DNA from: Pedobacter sp.
GTDB taxonomy: Bacteria; Bacteroidota; Bacteroidia; Sphingobacteriales; Sphingobacteriaceae
Direction of reading: 5' to 3'
DNA length: 44,328 nucleotides
NCBI GenBank assembly: GCA_025351765.1
Contig: JANXVH010000044.1
Coordinates: forward strand, 1 to 44,328
Shown here: positions 32,715 to 40,623 of the stretch, in pieces
Layout: each line of letters begins with the position of its first letter
How positions within the stretch are numbered: position 1 is the stretch's first letter
Translations under genes and position numbers: made by a program
Notes under the pieces: model-generated
The model's database searches: none
What the model saw: the letters and a program-made list of their open reading frames with translations, nothing else
What the model was told of the DNA's origin: nothing

Positions 32715-33839
32715 ATGCTTGTAGAGAAAAGAGATTATCAGATATGTAGTTATTGTGTGATGGACACATCAGATCCTGATATTGAATTTGACGAAAATGG
32801 CCGCTGTAATCATTGTCGCGGGGCTGAGCAACTATTAAAAGAAAGGGTATTTAGCGGTGATAGGGGAGAGGAAAAGTTAAAGCAGTTATTAGATCAGATA
32901 AAAACGCAATCCAGGTCAAAAGAATTTGATTGTATTATTGGTTTAAGTGGGGGTGCCGATAGCTGTTACTTGGCCTACCTCGCTTCAAAAGTTTGGAACC
33001 TAAGGGTATTGGCTGTACACGTTAATGCTGGTTGGAATTCTGAAATTGCGGAATCCAATATAGAAAAATTGGTAAAGAAATGCGAAATAACACTTCATAC
33101 CTATGTTGTAGATTGGGAGGAAGTGCGTGACCTCCAGCTTTCTTATTTGAAATCAGGCTTGGCTAATCAGGATGTTCCTCAGGATCATGTATTTTTTGCA
33201 GTTCTATTCAAACTTGCTGCAAAAGAGGGGATAAAACATGTTTTTACCGGTCATAATATTGCAAGTGAGAGTATTTTGCCTGCTGCTTGGGGTTATAATG
33301 CGATGGATAGCAAACAACTAAAGTCAATTCATAAAAGATTTGGCTCCATTAAATTAAAAAGCTATAAGACGATTTCTTTTTTCTACAGGTATGTTTATCT
33401 TCCATTTATCTATGGCTTAAAAATTCACATGCCATTAAATCTGATAGATTATGATAAAGAAAACGCGAAGGCATTTTTAGCAGATGAAATTGGCTGGAAA
33501 GATTATGGCGTTAAACATGGCGAATCAGTCTTTACCCGATTTTTTCAGAATTACTGGTTGCCTAAAAGATGGGGATTTGATAAAAGAAAGGCGCATGCTT
33601 CAAGCCAGATTGTATCAGGTAATATGACAAGGGACGAAGCCCATCTTGAATTAAAAAAAGAACTATATACTCCTGTAGAGATTCAAAATGATAAAGATTA
33701 CATCTGTAGAAAACTCAATATTACTGATGAAGAACTTGATAATTATTTCAAAATGCCGCTTAGATATTGGACGGATTTCCCTTCAAATGAAAAACTTTTC
33801 CGCTCTGCGATGAACTTGCAAAAGAAATTAAAGTCATGA
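32715..33839 (+). CDS. N-acetyl sugar amidotransferase, WbpG/PseA-like
   Basis: A 374-residue enzyme with a zinc-binding N-terminus (C11, C14, C31, C34: CSYC and CNHC) and a PP-loop SGGADSC (78-84) for ATP. Motifs TGHNIASESILPAAWGY and KRWGFDKRKAHASSQIVSG are those of the WbpG/LegG/PseA family. With HisH/HisF-type partners such enzymes convert an N-acetyl group to an acetamidino group using ammonia from glutamine. The partners are encoded at 35544 and 36161. The target should be the 3-acetamido group of UDP-ManNAc(3NAc)A, as in Pseudomonas O5. ATGA overlap with the next gene. Confidence 0.92.
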   Translation: MLVEKRDYQICSYCVMDTSDPDIEFDENGRCNHCRGAEQLLKERVFSGDRGEEKLKQLLDQIKTQSRSKEFDCIIGLSGGADSCYLAYLASKVWNLRVLAVHVNAGWNSEIAESNIEKLVKKCEITLHTYVVDWEEVRDLQLSYLKSGLANQDVPQDHVFFAVLFKLAAKEGIKHVFTGHNIASESILPAAWGYNAMDSKQLKSIHKRFGSIKLKSYKTISFFYRYVYLPFIYGLKIHMPLNLIDYDKENAKAFLADEIGWKDYGVKHGESVFTRFFQNYWLPKRWGFDKRKAHASSQIVSGNMTRDEAHLELKKELYTPVEIQNDKDYICRKLNITDEELDNYFKMPLRYWTDFPSNEKLFRSAMNLQKKLKS

Positions 33840-35017
33840 TAAATCCTGTGATGCCCAAAAAGAACCTATGTATTTTTACCACAGCACATCCTACTGATGA
33901 CGTTAGGGTATTTAGAAAAATGGCTCTTACCTTCGCTAAAGACTACAACGTAATCTGGATAGGTCCGAAGCATCATTTTTTTGAACAGGAAAATGCACTA
34001 AATAAATTGATTAACTGGGATATTTATGAGATCTCTATGGGAATTAAAGGTAGGCTTAGTAGTGTTAAGAAGTCTATCAATAGATTGAATGCCCGTCAAG
34101 ATATTGATTTGGTATATGTGCCGGACCCCGATGCAGCTTTCTTGTTGACTTTTTTTAAGAAAAATAAGTACAAGATAATTTTTGATATTCATGAAGTTTA
34201 TCATAAAGATCTGCTGGAAAGAAGGGTGAACAAACTTTTATATCCTGTATTCAGCTCTATATTAAAGTATATGTTATCTAAGGTTGTAGCCAAGGTGAAT
34301 TGTGTAACAGCGGTAAGCCATACTGTACTAGGATATTATAATAAGTTTAATGCTAATTCATTAGTGATTAGAAGTTGCTTACCTAAAGAAGCTCTTGCTT
34401 CTATAGATTATTCTGTTCAGCATAAAAATGATGTTTTTACTGTTGTTCATGGAAAAAATCACCCCTCTAGAGGAACTCCCATAGTATTGGAGGCAATGCG
34501 GATTCTAAATCAGAATAAGGTCGGTTGCGAGGTATTAATGATCAGTCAATATCATAAAGACCAGCAAGAGTATAAAGATTTTGCTATTGAATTAAAAGAG
34601 CATAAGCTGGAATCAATGGTTAACTTAAAGGAGGGAATGCCATTCAACCAGATGCAGATTGAAATTGTTAAATCCCATGTAGGCCTTATTGCTTATGGGA
34701 AAGACCTTGGGATAGATAGTTTGCCTAATAGGTTATTCGAATATATGGCTGCCGGAATACCAGTTGTGGTTCCGGAATATGCTGTTGAGATCGTAAAAAT
34801 AGTAGAGGATGAACAATGTGGTTTGGTAATTGATATGGAAGATGGTAATGCATTAGCTAATGCCATCACTTACCTTATTGCAAATCCTGGACTGGCTGCA
34901 GAAATGGGTTTAAGAGGTAAAGCTGCATTTGATTTGAGACTTAACTGGGAGGTAGAGGTTCAGCCTTTATTAACAGAGATAAATAAGTTAGTTTATGATA
35001 AAAGCATTCCTAAATAG
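33836..35017 (+). CDS. GT4-like glycosyltransferase
   Basis: A 393-residue GT-B protein. N-terminal half: [20 protein letters not shown] and [14 protein letters not shown]-terminal half: [21 protein letters not shown] and [21 protein letters not shown], with the conserved E in FEY. It should add one sugar of the repeat unit. It is translationally coupled to the wbpG-like gene by ATGA, and the following acyltransferase gene starts 23 bp before its stop. Donor unknown. Confidence 0.85.
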   Translation: MINPVMPKKNLCIFTTAHPTDDVRVFRKMALTFAKDYNVIWIGPKHHFFEQENALNKLINWDIYEISMGIKGRLSSVKKSINRLNARQDIDLVYVPDPDAAFLLTFFKKNKYKIIFDIHEVYHKDLLERRVNKLLYPVFSSILKYMLSKVVAKVNCVTAVSHTVLGYYNKFNANSLVIRSCLPKEALASIDYSVQHKNDVFTVVHGKNHPSRGTPIVLEAMRILNQNKVGCEVLMISQYHKDQQEYKDFAIELKEHKLESMVNLKEGMPFNQMQIEIVKSHVGLIAYGKDLGIDSLPNRLFEYMAAGIPVVVPEYAVEIVKIVEDEQCGLVIDMEDGNALANAITYLIANPGLAAEMGLRGKAAFDLRLNWEVEVQPLLTEINKLVYDKSIPK

Positions 35018-35543
35018 GATCAGAAATCTTTTAATCTTCAAGATCAGATATCCCTGGGTAAAATTTGGTAAAAACATGCATTGTCAATGGAGCGCCAAAT
35101 TTTCAAAAGGAAGAAGTATGAATTTTGGGAATAATGTAGGCATTGGTTATTCATGCTTATTCCAATGTAATATAACAGTAGGAAATCATGTTCTTATAGG
35201 AAGCAGTTCCGCTTTTATCAATTCTGATGACCATACTTATGATAAAATAGGTGTGTTAATATGGGATTCTGGCAGAGGTGATCAATATAAAACAGTCATC
35301 AATGATGATGTTTGGATTGGTCATGGTGTGATTATAATGACACCATGTAGAATAGGCCGTGGTGCTATAGTAGCCGCTGGAAGTGTTGTAACCAAAGATG
35401 TACCCCCTTATGCTATTGTTGGGGGAGTACCTGCAAAAATATTGAAGTATAGATTTAGTCCGGGGAATATAGTTTTGCATGAAAATTTATTAGTTAAACA
35501 GAACTTGATGAAAAGAGAAAATAGAACAATAATAAATCAATAG
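34995..35543 (+). CDS. Hexapeptide-repeat acyltransferase
   Basis: A 182-residue left-handed beta-helix protein: repeats from about residue 35 ([26 protein letters not shown]) to 155, a catalytic-type His in NSDDHTYDK, and the end [13 protein letters not shown] followed by [13 protein letters not shown]. The N-terminus ([21 protein letters not shown]) is basic and aromatic. It likely acetylates a sugar of the repeat unit. It is the fourth hexapeptide acyltransferase in the locus (after 21940, 24585 and 25193). The ATG is inside the previous gene. Confidence 0.83.
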   Translation: MIKAFLNRIRNLLIFKIRYPWVKFGKNMHCQWSAKFSKGRSMNFGNNVGIGYSCLFQCNITVGNHVLIGSSSAFINSDDHTYDKIGVLIWDSGRGDQYKTVINDDVWIGHGVIIMTPCRIGRGAIVAAGSVVTKDVPPYAIVGGVPAKILKYRFSPGNIVLHENLLVKQNLMKRENRTIINQ

Positions 35544-36167
35544 ATGGAAATTATAATAATAGATACAGGAATGGCAAATGTTGGATCCGTTTCTAATATG
35601 ATCAGATATCTTGGATTTCAGTGTACAGTATCTAATGACATAAATCTTATCAAAAATGCAGATAAGCTGATTTTGCCTGGGGTAGGTTCTTTTGATGAAG
35701 GAATGCTAGCCTTGAAAAATTCTCATTTACTGGACTGCCTGATTGAAGAGGTTATAACAAATAGAAAACCAATATTGGGAATATGTCTGGGTATGCAACT
35801 GATGACAAAGGGAAGTGAAGAAGGTAAGATTCCTGGTTTAGGTTGGTTTGATGCAGAGACTAAAAAATTTGATAGTACTTATTTGGGACAAAAAAGGATA
35901 GTCCCTCATATGGGCTGGAACTCTGTTAAAGCTTCAAAACATTTGGAATTGTTTGATGGTTTTGAAAATAGCAGTAAGTTTTATTTTGTTCACTCATACT
36001 ATGTTGACGCTTATAACTCCTCTGAGATACTCTGCACAACAGAATATGGAGAGAAATTTGTTTCTGGCTTAAATAAAGATAATATCTTTGGGGTTCAGTT
36101 CCACCCGGAAAAAAGCCATAGATATGGTATGAATTTATTAAAGTCATTTATAGAATTAGAATGCTAA
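35544..36167 (+). CDS. HisH-type glutamine amidotransferase for sugar amidination
   Basis: A 207-residue class-I glutaminase of the HisH family. The catalytic triad is intact: C81 (GICLGMQ), H187 and E189 (VQFHPEKSHRYG). It releases ammonia from glutamine and should pass it through the HisF-like partner to the WbpG-like enzyme. No other histidine biosynthesis gene is nearby, so this is the polysaccharide paralogue (HisH2 type). Its ATG follows the previous stop directly, and its end overlaps hisF by 7 bp. Confidence 0.9.
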   Translation: MEIIIIDTGMANVGSVSNMIRYLGFQCTVSNDINLIKNADKLILPGVGSFDEGMLALKNSHLLDCLIEEVITNRKPILGICLGMQLMTKGSEEGKIPGLGWFDAETKKFDSTYLGQKRIVPHMGWNSVKASKHLELFDGFENSSKFYFVHSYYVDAYNSSEILCTTEYGEKFVSGLNKDNIFGVQFHPEKSHRYGMNLLKSFIELEC

Positions 36168-36934
36168 AAAAAAGAATCATTCCCTCTCTTTTGTTAAAAG
36201 GAAATGGATTATATAAGACTACAAAATTCAGTAATCCGATATATTTAGGAGACGCAATTAATGTAGCAAAAATATTTAATGCAAAGGAAGTTGATGAATT
36301 AATGCTATTTGATATTGATTCATCAAAGTTGAATAAAGCGCCTAATTTTTCCTTAATTAAGGATATAGCATCTTCTTGTTTTATGCCGTTAACTTATGGT
36401 GGTGGAATTGAAACGATTGAAAATGCAAAAAAAATATTTAAGTCCGGGATTGAAAAGATTGCACTAAATACAGCTCTATTCAAGAAGCCAAGACTAGTTA
36501 AAGAGTTATCTGATTATTTTGGACGGCAAAGTATTGTTGCCAGTTTGAATGTCAAGAGAGATCTGTTTGGAAGATATATTGTCGTTAACAATTCCCTAAA
36601 AAAATGCTATGACGGCCGACTTCCTGATCTATTACTGGAATTGACAGAAGCCGGTGCTGGTGAGATTTTCATTAATGATGTTGATAGAGATGGTACCTTG
36701 AAAGGCTATGATATCAACCTAGCGAAATTGGTTTGTTCTAATTCTGGTTTACCAGTTAGTTTCTGTGGTGGTGCGTCGTCTTTTGAAGACATTAAGGAGG
36801 TATTATTTGAAGGAGGAGTTTCAGGGGCGGTTGCAGGTAGTTTATTTGTGTTTTCTGGACCAAGAAAAGCCGTTCTAATTTCTTATCCCTCGTCAGATGA
36901 CATACAAAAAATCATATCATCTGATGAAAGATAA
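36161..36934 (+). CDS. HisF-like protein, catalytic aspartates missing
   Basis: A 257-residue (beta/alpha)8 protein of the HisF family, partner of the HisH-like glutaminase. The start RIIPSLLLKGNGLYKTTKF is the form seen in polysaccharide-locus HisF2 proteins. Of the two catalytic Asp of cyclase HisF, D11 is L11 and D130 is N130 (SLNVKR). FINDVDRDGTLKGYD and the phosphate-site segments SFCGGASS and AVAGSLF remain. It therefore should not make imidazole glycerol phosphate, but may activate HisH and channel ammonia to the WbpG-like enzyme. The channel role is inferred. Confidence 0.88.
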   Translation: MLKKRIIPSLLLKGNGLYKTTKFSNPIYLGDAINVAKIFNAKEVDELMLFDIDSSKLNKAPNFSLIKDIASSCFMPLTYGGGIETIENAKKIFKSGIEKIALNTALFKKPRLVKELSDYFGRQSIVASLNVKRDLFGRYIVVNNSLKKCYDGRLPDLLLELTEAGAGEIFINDVDRDGTLKGYDINLAKLVCSNSGLPVSFCGGASSFEDIKEVLFEGGVSGAVAGSLFVFSGPRKAVLISYPSSDDIQKIISSDER

Positions 36935-38138
36935 GGTCTTACTTGTTAGTTGTGTATTTATCCCGGAACCGGTAGTTTCTGCGCAAATAAGTGGAGATAT
37001 TGCTATTTCTCTGGTTAATAATGGTGTTGAGGTAACAATTTTGGCTCCAAGACCTTCGCGGCCGCAAGGATTTGATTTTGCTGATTTTTATAGTTCTGGA
37101 GTTGGGTCTTTTTATAAGAAACTTATGCTAGGTGTTAATGTTGTACATTTGCCTTCCAGAGTATCTCCCAAATCTAGTTTTATTGGCCGTCTATTGGAGA
37201 GCTATAGCTTTGGTAAGAAAGTGTCCAAATATATTAGTGATAATAAAAATACATTTGATACTGTTTATATCAATTCCTGGCCGATTTTCAGTCAGTTTTT
37301 AATTGCCAAAGTATGCAAGAGATTTAAGATTCCCTATATTATGCATATCCAGGATATCTATCCGGAATCCTTAATAAATAAATTGCCATTTGGACTTGGT
37401 GCAGTAGTCGGCTTAATATTGATGCCATTGGAGAAATACCATCTTAGAAATGCTAAAACAATAATTGTGATTTCTGAGAATATGAAAGCGCATCTTTTGA
37501 AAACTAGAAAATTAGATGATGAACAGTTGGAAGTAGTTTACAATTGGCAAGATGAAGCCAGCTTTATGCAATTTGTTGATCAGGATAATAGCAATCATAA
37601 ATTCACCTTTATGTATCTGGGAAATATAGGCCCGTTGGCTGGGATCGAAACACTAATTAACGCCTTTTATTTGGCTAATTTACCGGATTGTGACCTTGTT
37701 ATTGCTGGTAGTGGTGCAAACAAAAAATCTTGCACAGAACTTGTAAAGAAATTGGGAGTCACAAACATCTTGTTTAGAGTAGTACCAGCAGGAGCGGTTC
37801 CAGAAATTCAACAAGAAGCACATGTACTATTGCTTCCCGTAATAAAAGGTGGGGCTATAACTTCAATTCCATCAAAACTTCCAGCTTATATGTTTTCTGC
37901 AAAACCCATTCTTGCAACTCTTGATCAAGAAAGTGATACAGCAAGAGCCATTAAAGAATCTGGATGTGGTTGGGTGGGACCCGCTGAAGATATAAGGTGG
38001 TTAAAAGAATCCTTTATACAGATTAGTCAAATGAGTCAGGAGAAACTAAAAGAAAAAGGGCGTTTAGGGCAAACTTATGCTTTGACCAATTTTTCTAAAA
38101 GAGGTAATCTTGAAAAATTAATTTATTTGATAAGATGA
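36924..38138 (+). CDS. GT4 glycosyltransferase, WbuB-like
   Basis: About 404 residues from ATG 36924 (MKDKVLLVSCVF). A start at ATG 36897 is in frame but adds nine residues deep in hisF. N-terminal: FIPEPVVSAQISGDIAISLVNNGVEVTILAPRPSRP, typical of the WbuB group; then MHIQDIYPESLINKLPF. C-terminal: YLGNIGPLAGIETLINAF and SIPSKLPAYMFSAKPILATLD. WbuB-type enzymes often use UDP-FucNAc-like 6-deoxy amino sugars; whether this holds here is unknown. It overlaps the next gene by 4 bp (ATGA). Confidence 0.87.
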   Translation: MKDKVLLVSCVFIPEPVVSAQISGDIAISLVNNGVEVTILAPRPSRPQGFDFADFYSSGVGSFYKKLMLGVNVVHLPSRVSPKSSFIGRLLESYSFGKKVSKYISDNKNTFDTVYINSWPIFSQFLIAKVCKRFKIPYIMHIQDIYPESLINKLPFGLGAVVGLILMPLEKYHLRNAKTIIVISENMKAHLLKTRKLDDEQLEVVYNWQDEASFMQFVDQDNSNHKFTFMYLGNIGPLAGIETLINAFYLANLPDCDLVIAGSGANKKSCTELVKKLGVTNILFRVVPAGAVPEIQQEAHVLLLPVIKGGAITSIPSKLPAYMFSAKPILATLDQESDTARAIKESGCGWVGPAEDIRWLKESFIQISQMSQEKLKEKGRLGQTYALTNFSKRGNLEKLIYLIR

Positions 38139-39931
38139 CGGTTTGTAGAGTTTTATCTAGAAATGAGAGCGGTCAGGTGGCAGAGTTGCATTTTAGGGCC
38201 TTTAATGGCTTTTTTCTAACGTCATTAGGCAAACCCTTCCTGAAAATTTTTTATAAAAGTATTATAGAACACCCTGAAGGCATTGCTGTAGGTGTATTTA
38301 ATAAAAATAAATTGGTTGCTTTTGCAATTGGGACTAAATGTAAATCTGGTTTTTATACTAAAATACTTGAGAAAAGAATGTTGGCAATGGGTTGGGCCGC
38401 TTTACCACAATTAGTATCAAAACCGGCACAGATTTTGAAATTATTTATTTCTCTTAAATCTGCCGTTAAACTTGATGAAGGAAAATCTGCTTCATTGCTA
38501 TCGATTTGTGTTAGTCCAGATGAAGAAGGTAACGGCTTAGGGAAAATGGTTTTGAAAGCATTTGAAGAAATAGCCTTTGTAACCAGCCCTACAATTTCAC
38601 TGACAACTGACTTTGTAGATAATGGTTATGTAAATACCTTTTATCAAAATAATTCATATGAACTTTATGGTGTCTTTCTTCAAGCTGAGCGAAAGATGAA
38701 TTTATACTTAAAAAAAAGAAAAATGATAATTCCATTCTCACCACCATTTGTTGACGAACATGTAATTGCTGAAGTTGTTGATACCCTTAAATCAGGATGG
38801 ATTACTACCGGGCCAAAAGTTAAGGCATTGGAACAGGAAGTTATTACTCTTACTAACTGTCCAGAGGCTTTATGTGTAAATTCTTGGACCTCAGGTGCTA
38901 TTTTAGTTTTAAAATGGTTTGGGGTGGGGCCAGGAGATGAGGTAATTATACCTGCTTACACTTATTCAGCAACAGCATTGAGCGTCCTTCATTGCGGGGC
39001 AACTCCGGTAATGGTAGATGTGTTGGATGATTTTACTGTAGATCCCAAACAAGTAAAATCAGCCATAACTGAAAGAACAAAGATAATCATGCCCGTAGAT
39101 TTTGCGGGTTTAATGTGTCATTACGATCAGATCAATGCTATCGTTAAAGATGAAAATGTTGTTAAACTATTTAAATCAAACTCGGAAAAGCAGAAAGCTT
39201 TAGGCAGGATATTAATTGTATCTGATGCAGCACACTCTATTGGTGCAAGTCTTGATCACATCCAATCAGGAAATGCTACTGATATTTCTATTTTTTCCTT
39301 TCATGCAGTAAAGAATGTAACTACCGCTGAAGGAGGTGTAATTTGCATTAACCTACCTTCACCATTTTATAATTCTGAGGAATATAAACTAATGAGATTA
39401 TGGTCATTAAATGGACAAACAAAAGATGCTTTTACAAAATCTCAGGCTGGAGGTTGGAAATATGATATTTTGTTTGCGGGACTAAAAGTTAATATGCCTG
39501 ATTTATGTGCCGCTTTAGGGTTGGGGCAGATCCGCCAATATGGTGAGTTATTGAATCAGAGATACCACATTGCAAAACATTACGAAAGTTTTTTTACAAA
39601 AAAATCATGGGCAAAATGCCCACGATTAGCTGATGAAAAAAGAATTTCTTGTAATCACTTGTATGCTTTGAGGATCAATGAGATTACGGAATTTCAGCGT
39701 GATCAAATGATAGAATTCATTACAAAAGAAGGCGTAGCAGTAAATGTTCATTTTGTTCCTATGCCAATGCTTACCGTATTCAAAGATTTAGGGTATAAAA
39801 TTGAGGATTATCCGATATCATATGCAAATTATGCCTCTGAGATTTCTCTGCCGATTTATCCACAGTTGACAGAAGAACAAGTGAATTTTATTTGTAACAC
39901 TGTAGAGAATGCTTATAGAAGTTTGTTTTAA
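38135..39931 (+). CDS. GNAT acetyltransferase fused to DegT/DnrJ aminotransferase
   Basis: A 598-residue open frame with two enzymes. Residues 1-196: GNAT N-acetyltransferase with the acetyl-CoA motif SICVSPDEEGNGLGKMVL. Residues 197-598: PLP aminotransferase starting MIIPFSPPFVDEHVI and GWITTGPKV, with SDAAHS (363-368) and K393 in FSFHAVKNVTTAEGG; it looks like the PglE/WecE group. Next to a PglF/WbpM dehydratase it should aminate C4 of a UDP-4-keto-6-deoxy-HexNAc and then acetylate it, like WecE plus WecD. The junction contains an A8 run (38710-38717) just before ATG 38723. Loss of one A would give two normal genes with an ATGA overlap, so the fusion may be real, slippage-controlled, or a sequencing error. 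Confidence 0.85.
   Translation: MTVCRVLSRNESGQVAELHFRAFNGFFLTSLGKPFLKIFYKSIIEHPEGIAVGVFNKNKLVAFAIGTKCKSGFYTKILEKRMLAMGWAALPQLVSKPAQILKLFISLKSAVKLDEGKSASLLSICVSPDEEGNGLGKMVLKAFEEIAFVTSPTISLTTDFVDNGYVNTFYQNNSYELYGVFLQAERKMNLYLKKRKMIIPFSPPFVDEHVIAEVVDTLKSGWITTGPKVKALEQEVITLTNCPEALCVNSWTSGAILVLKWFGVGPGDEVIIPAYTYSATALSVLHCGATPVMVDVLDDFTVDPKQVKSAITERTKIIMPVDFAGLMCHYDQINAIVKDENVVKLFKSNSEKQKALGRILIVSDAAHSIGASLDHIQSGNATDISIFSFHAVKNVTTAEGGVICINLPSPFYNSEEYKLMRLWSLNGQTKDAFTKSQAGGWKYDILFAGLKVNMPDLCAALGLGQIRQYGELLNQRYHIAKHYESFFTKKSWAKCPRLADEKRISCNHLYALRINEITEFQRDQMIEFITKEGVAVNVHFVPMPMLTVFKDLGYKIEDYPISYANYASEISLPIYPQLTEEQVNFICNTVENAYRSLF
38710..38726 (+). promoter_or_regulatory. A8-G-A5 run at the acetyltransferase/aminotransferase junction
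   Basis: The sequence is A8 (38710-38717), G, A5 (38719-38723), then TGA. In the present frame it encodes LKKRKM and continues. With one A fewer, the upstream frame would stop at TGA 38724-38726, overlapping ATG 38723-38725 as ATGA, the overlap used elsewhere in this operon. A-runs of this size are known sites of transcriptional slippage and of indel errors. Confidence 0.5.
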
Positions 39932-40527
39932 TGAAAAGACTATTCGATTTTTTAAGCTCATTTTTCGGCTTACTTATTTTATCACCGCTATTCCTTATCT
40001 TGATTGTTATCATCAGGATATCTTCTAAAGGAGGTGCATTCTATAAACAGACGCGTGTTGGACAATTCAACAGAGATTTTTTGTTGTTTAAATTCAGATC
40101 AATGTATGTTGATTCAGATAAAAAAGGTCTTTTAACTGTGGGAAATCAGGATAAAAGAATTACGTCTATAGGTGTTTTTATTAGGAAGTTTAAACTTGAT
40201 GAATTGCCTCAGCTTATAAATGTGCTATTTGGCGATATGAGTTTTGTTGGACCTAGGCCTGAAGTTAGAAAATATGTGGATTTATACACACCGGATCAAT
40301 TGAGGGTCCTTAACCTTAAACCGGGAATTACCGATATGGCGTCAATCAAGTATAAAAATGAAAACGATATACTTAGTCACCAGAAAGACCCTGAGAGATA
40401 TTACATAGATGTAATATTGCCTGATAAAATAAAGATCAATCTTGATTTTTATAAAAGTAGCAATTCGCTAGTTGGAAGTATTCGAGTCATATTATTGACT
40501 TTTAAGGTTGTTTTTCTAGGTTCTTGA
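39931..40527 (+). CDS. Initiating phosphoglycosyl transferase, PglC-like
   Basis: A 198-residue small bacterial sugar transferase (PF02397) of the monotopic PglC type. The N-terminal re-entrant hydrophobic segment is about 8-30 (LSSFFGLLILSPLFLILIV). The catalytic pair D90-E91 is in KLDELPQLINVLFGDMSFVGPRPE, with KFRSM at 54-58. It moves sugar-1-phosphate from a UDP-sugar to undecaprenyl phosphate and so starts the repeat unit. With aminotransferase, acetyltransferase and PglF-like genes beside it, the sugar is probably a UDP-2,4-diacetamido-2,4,6-trideoxyhexose. It overlaps the previous stop by one base (TAATG). Confidence 0.92.
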   Translation: MKRLFDFLSSFFGLLILSPLFLILIVIIRISSKGGAFYKQTRVGQFNRDFLLFKFRSMYVDSDKKGLLTVGNQDKRITSIGVFIRKFKLDELPQLINVLFGDMSFVGPRPEVRKYVDLYTPDQLRVLNLKPGITDMASIKYKNENDILSHQKDPERYYIDVILPDKIKINLDFYKSSNSLVGSIRVILLTFKVVFLGS

Positions 40528-40595
40528 AGAATATGGGAGATTCTCTACAGATTTTTAAGTAATTCAAGCTCTTATAATTTAGCACAAAAATTGCT

Positions 40596-40603
40596 TATCT
40601 TTG
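40596..40603 (+). promoter_or_regulatory. Promoter -7 element before the PglF/WbpM-like gene
   Basis: TATCTTTG is an exact TAnnTTTG match 21 bp before the TTG start, in the 96-bp gap after the PglC-like gene. A TTA at 40572-40574 is a weak -33 candidate. This would allow the dehydratase and the Wzi/RemB-like gene to be expressed apart from the long operon. Confidence 0.48.
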
Positions 40604-40623
40604 TTATACCTATAAATTAGAAA

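Noticed and set aside
35544..36934. Genuine histidine biosynthesis genes hisH/hisF
   Set aside because: The HisF-like protein lacks both catalytic Asp, no other his genes are near, and a WbpG-like gene is close by.
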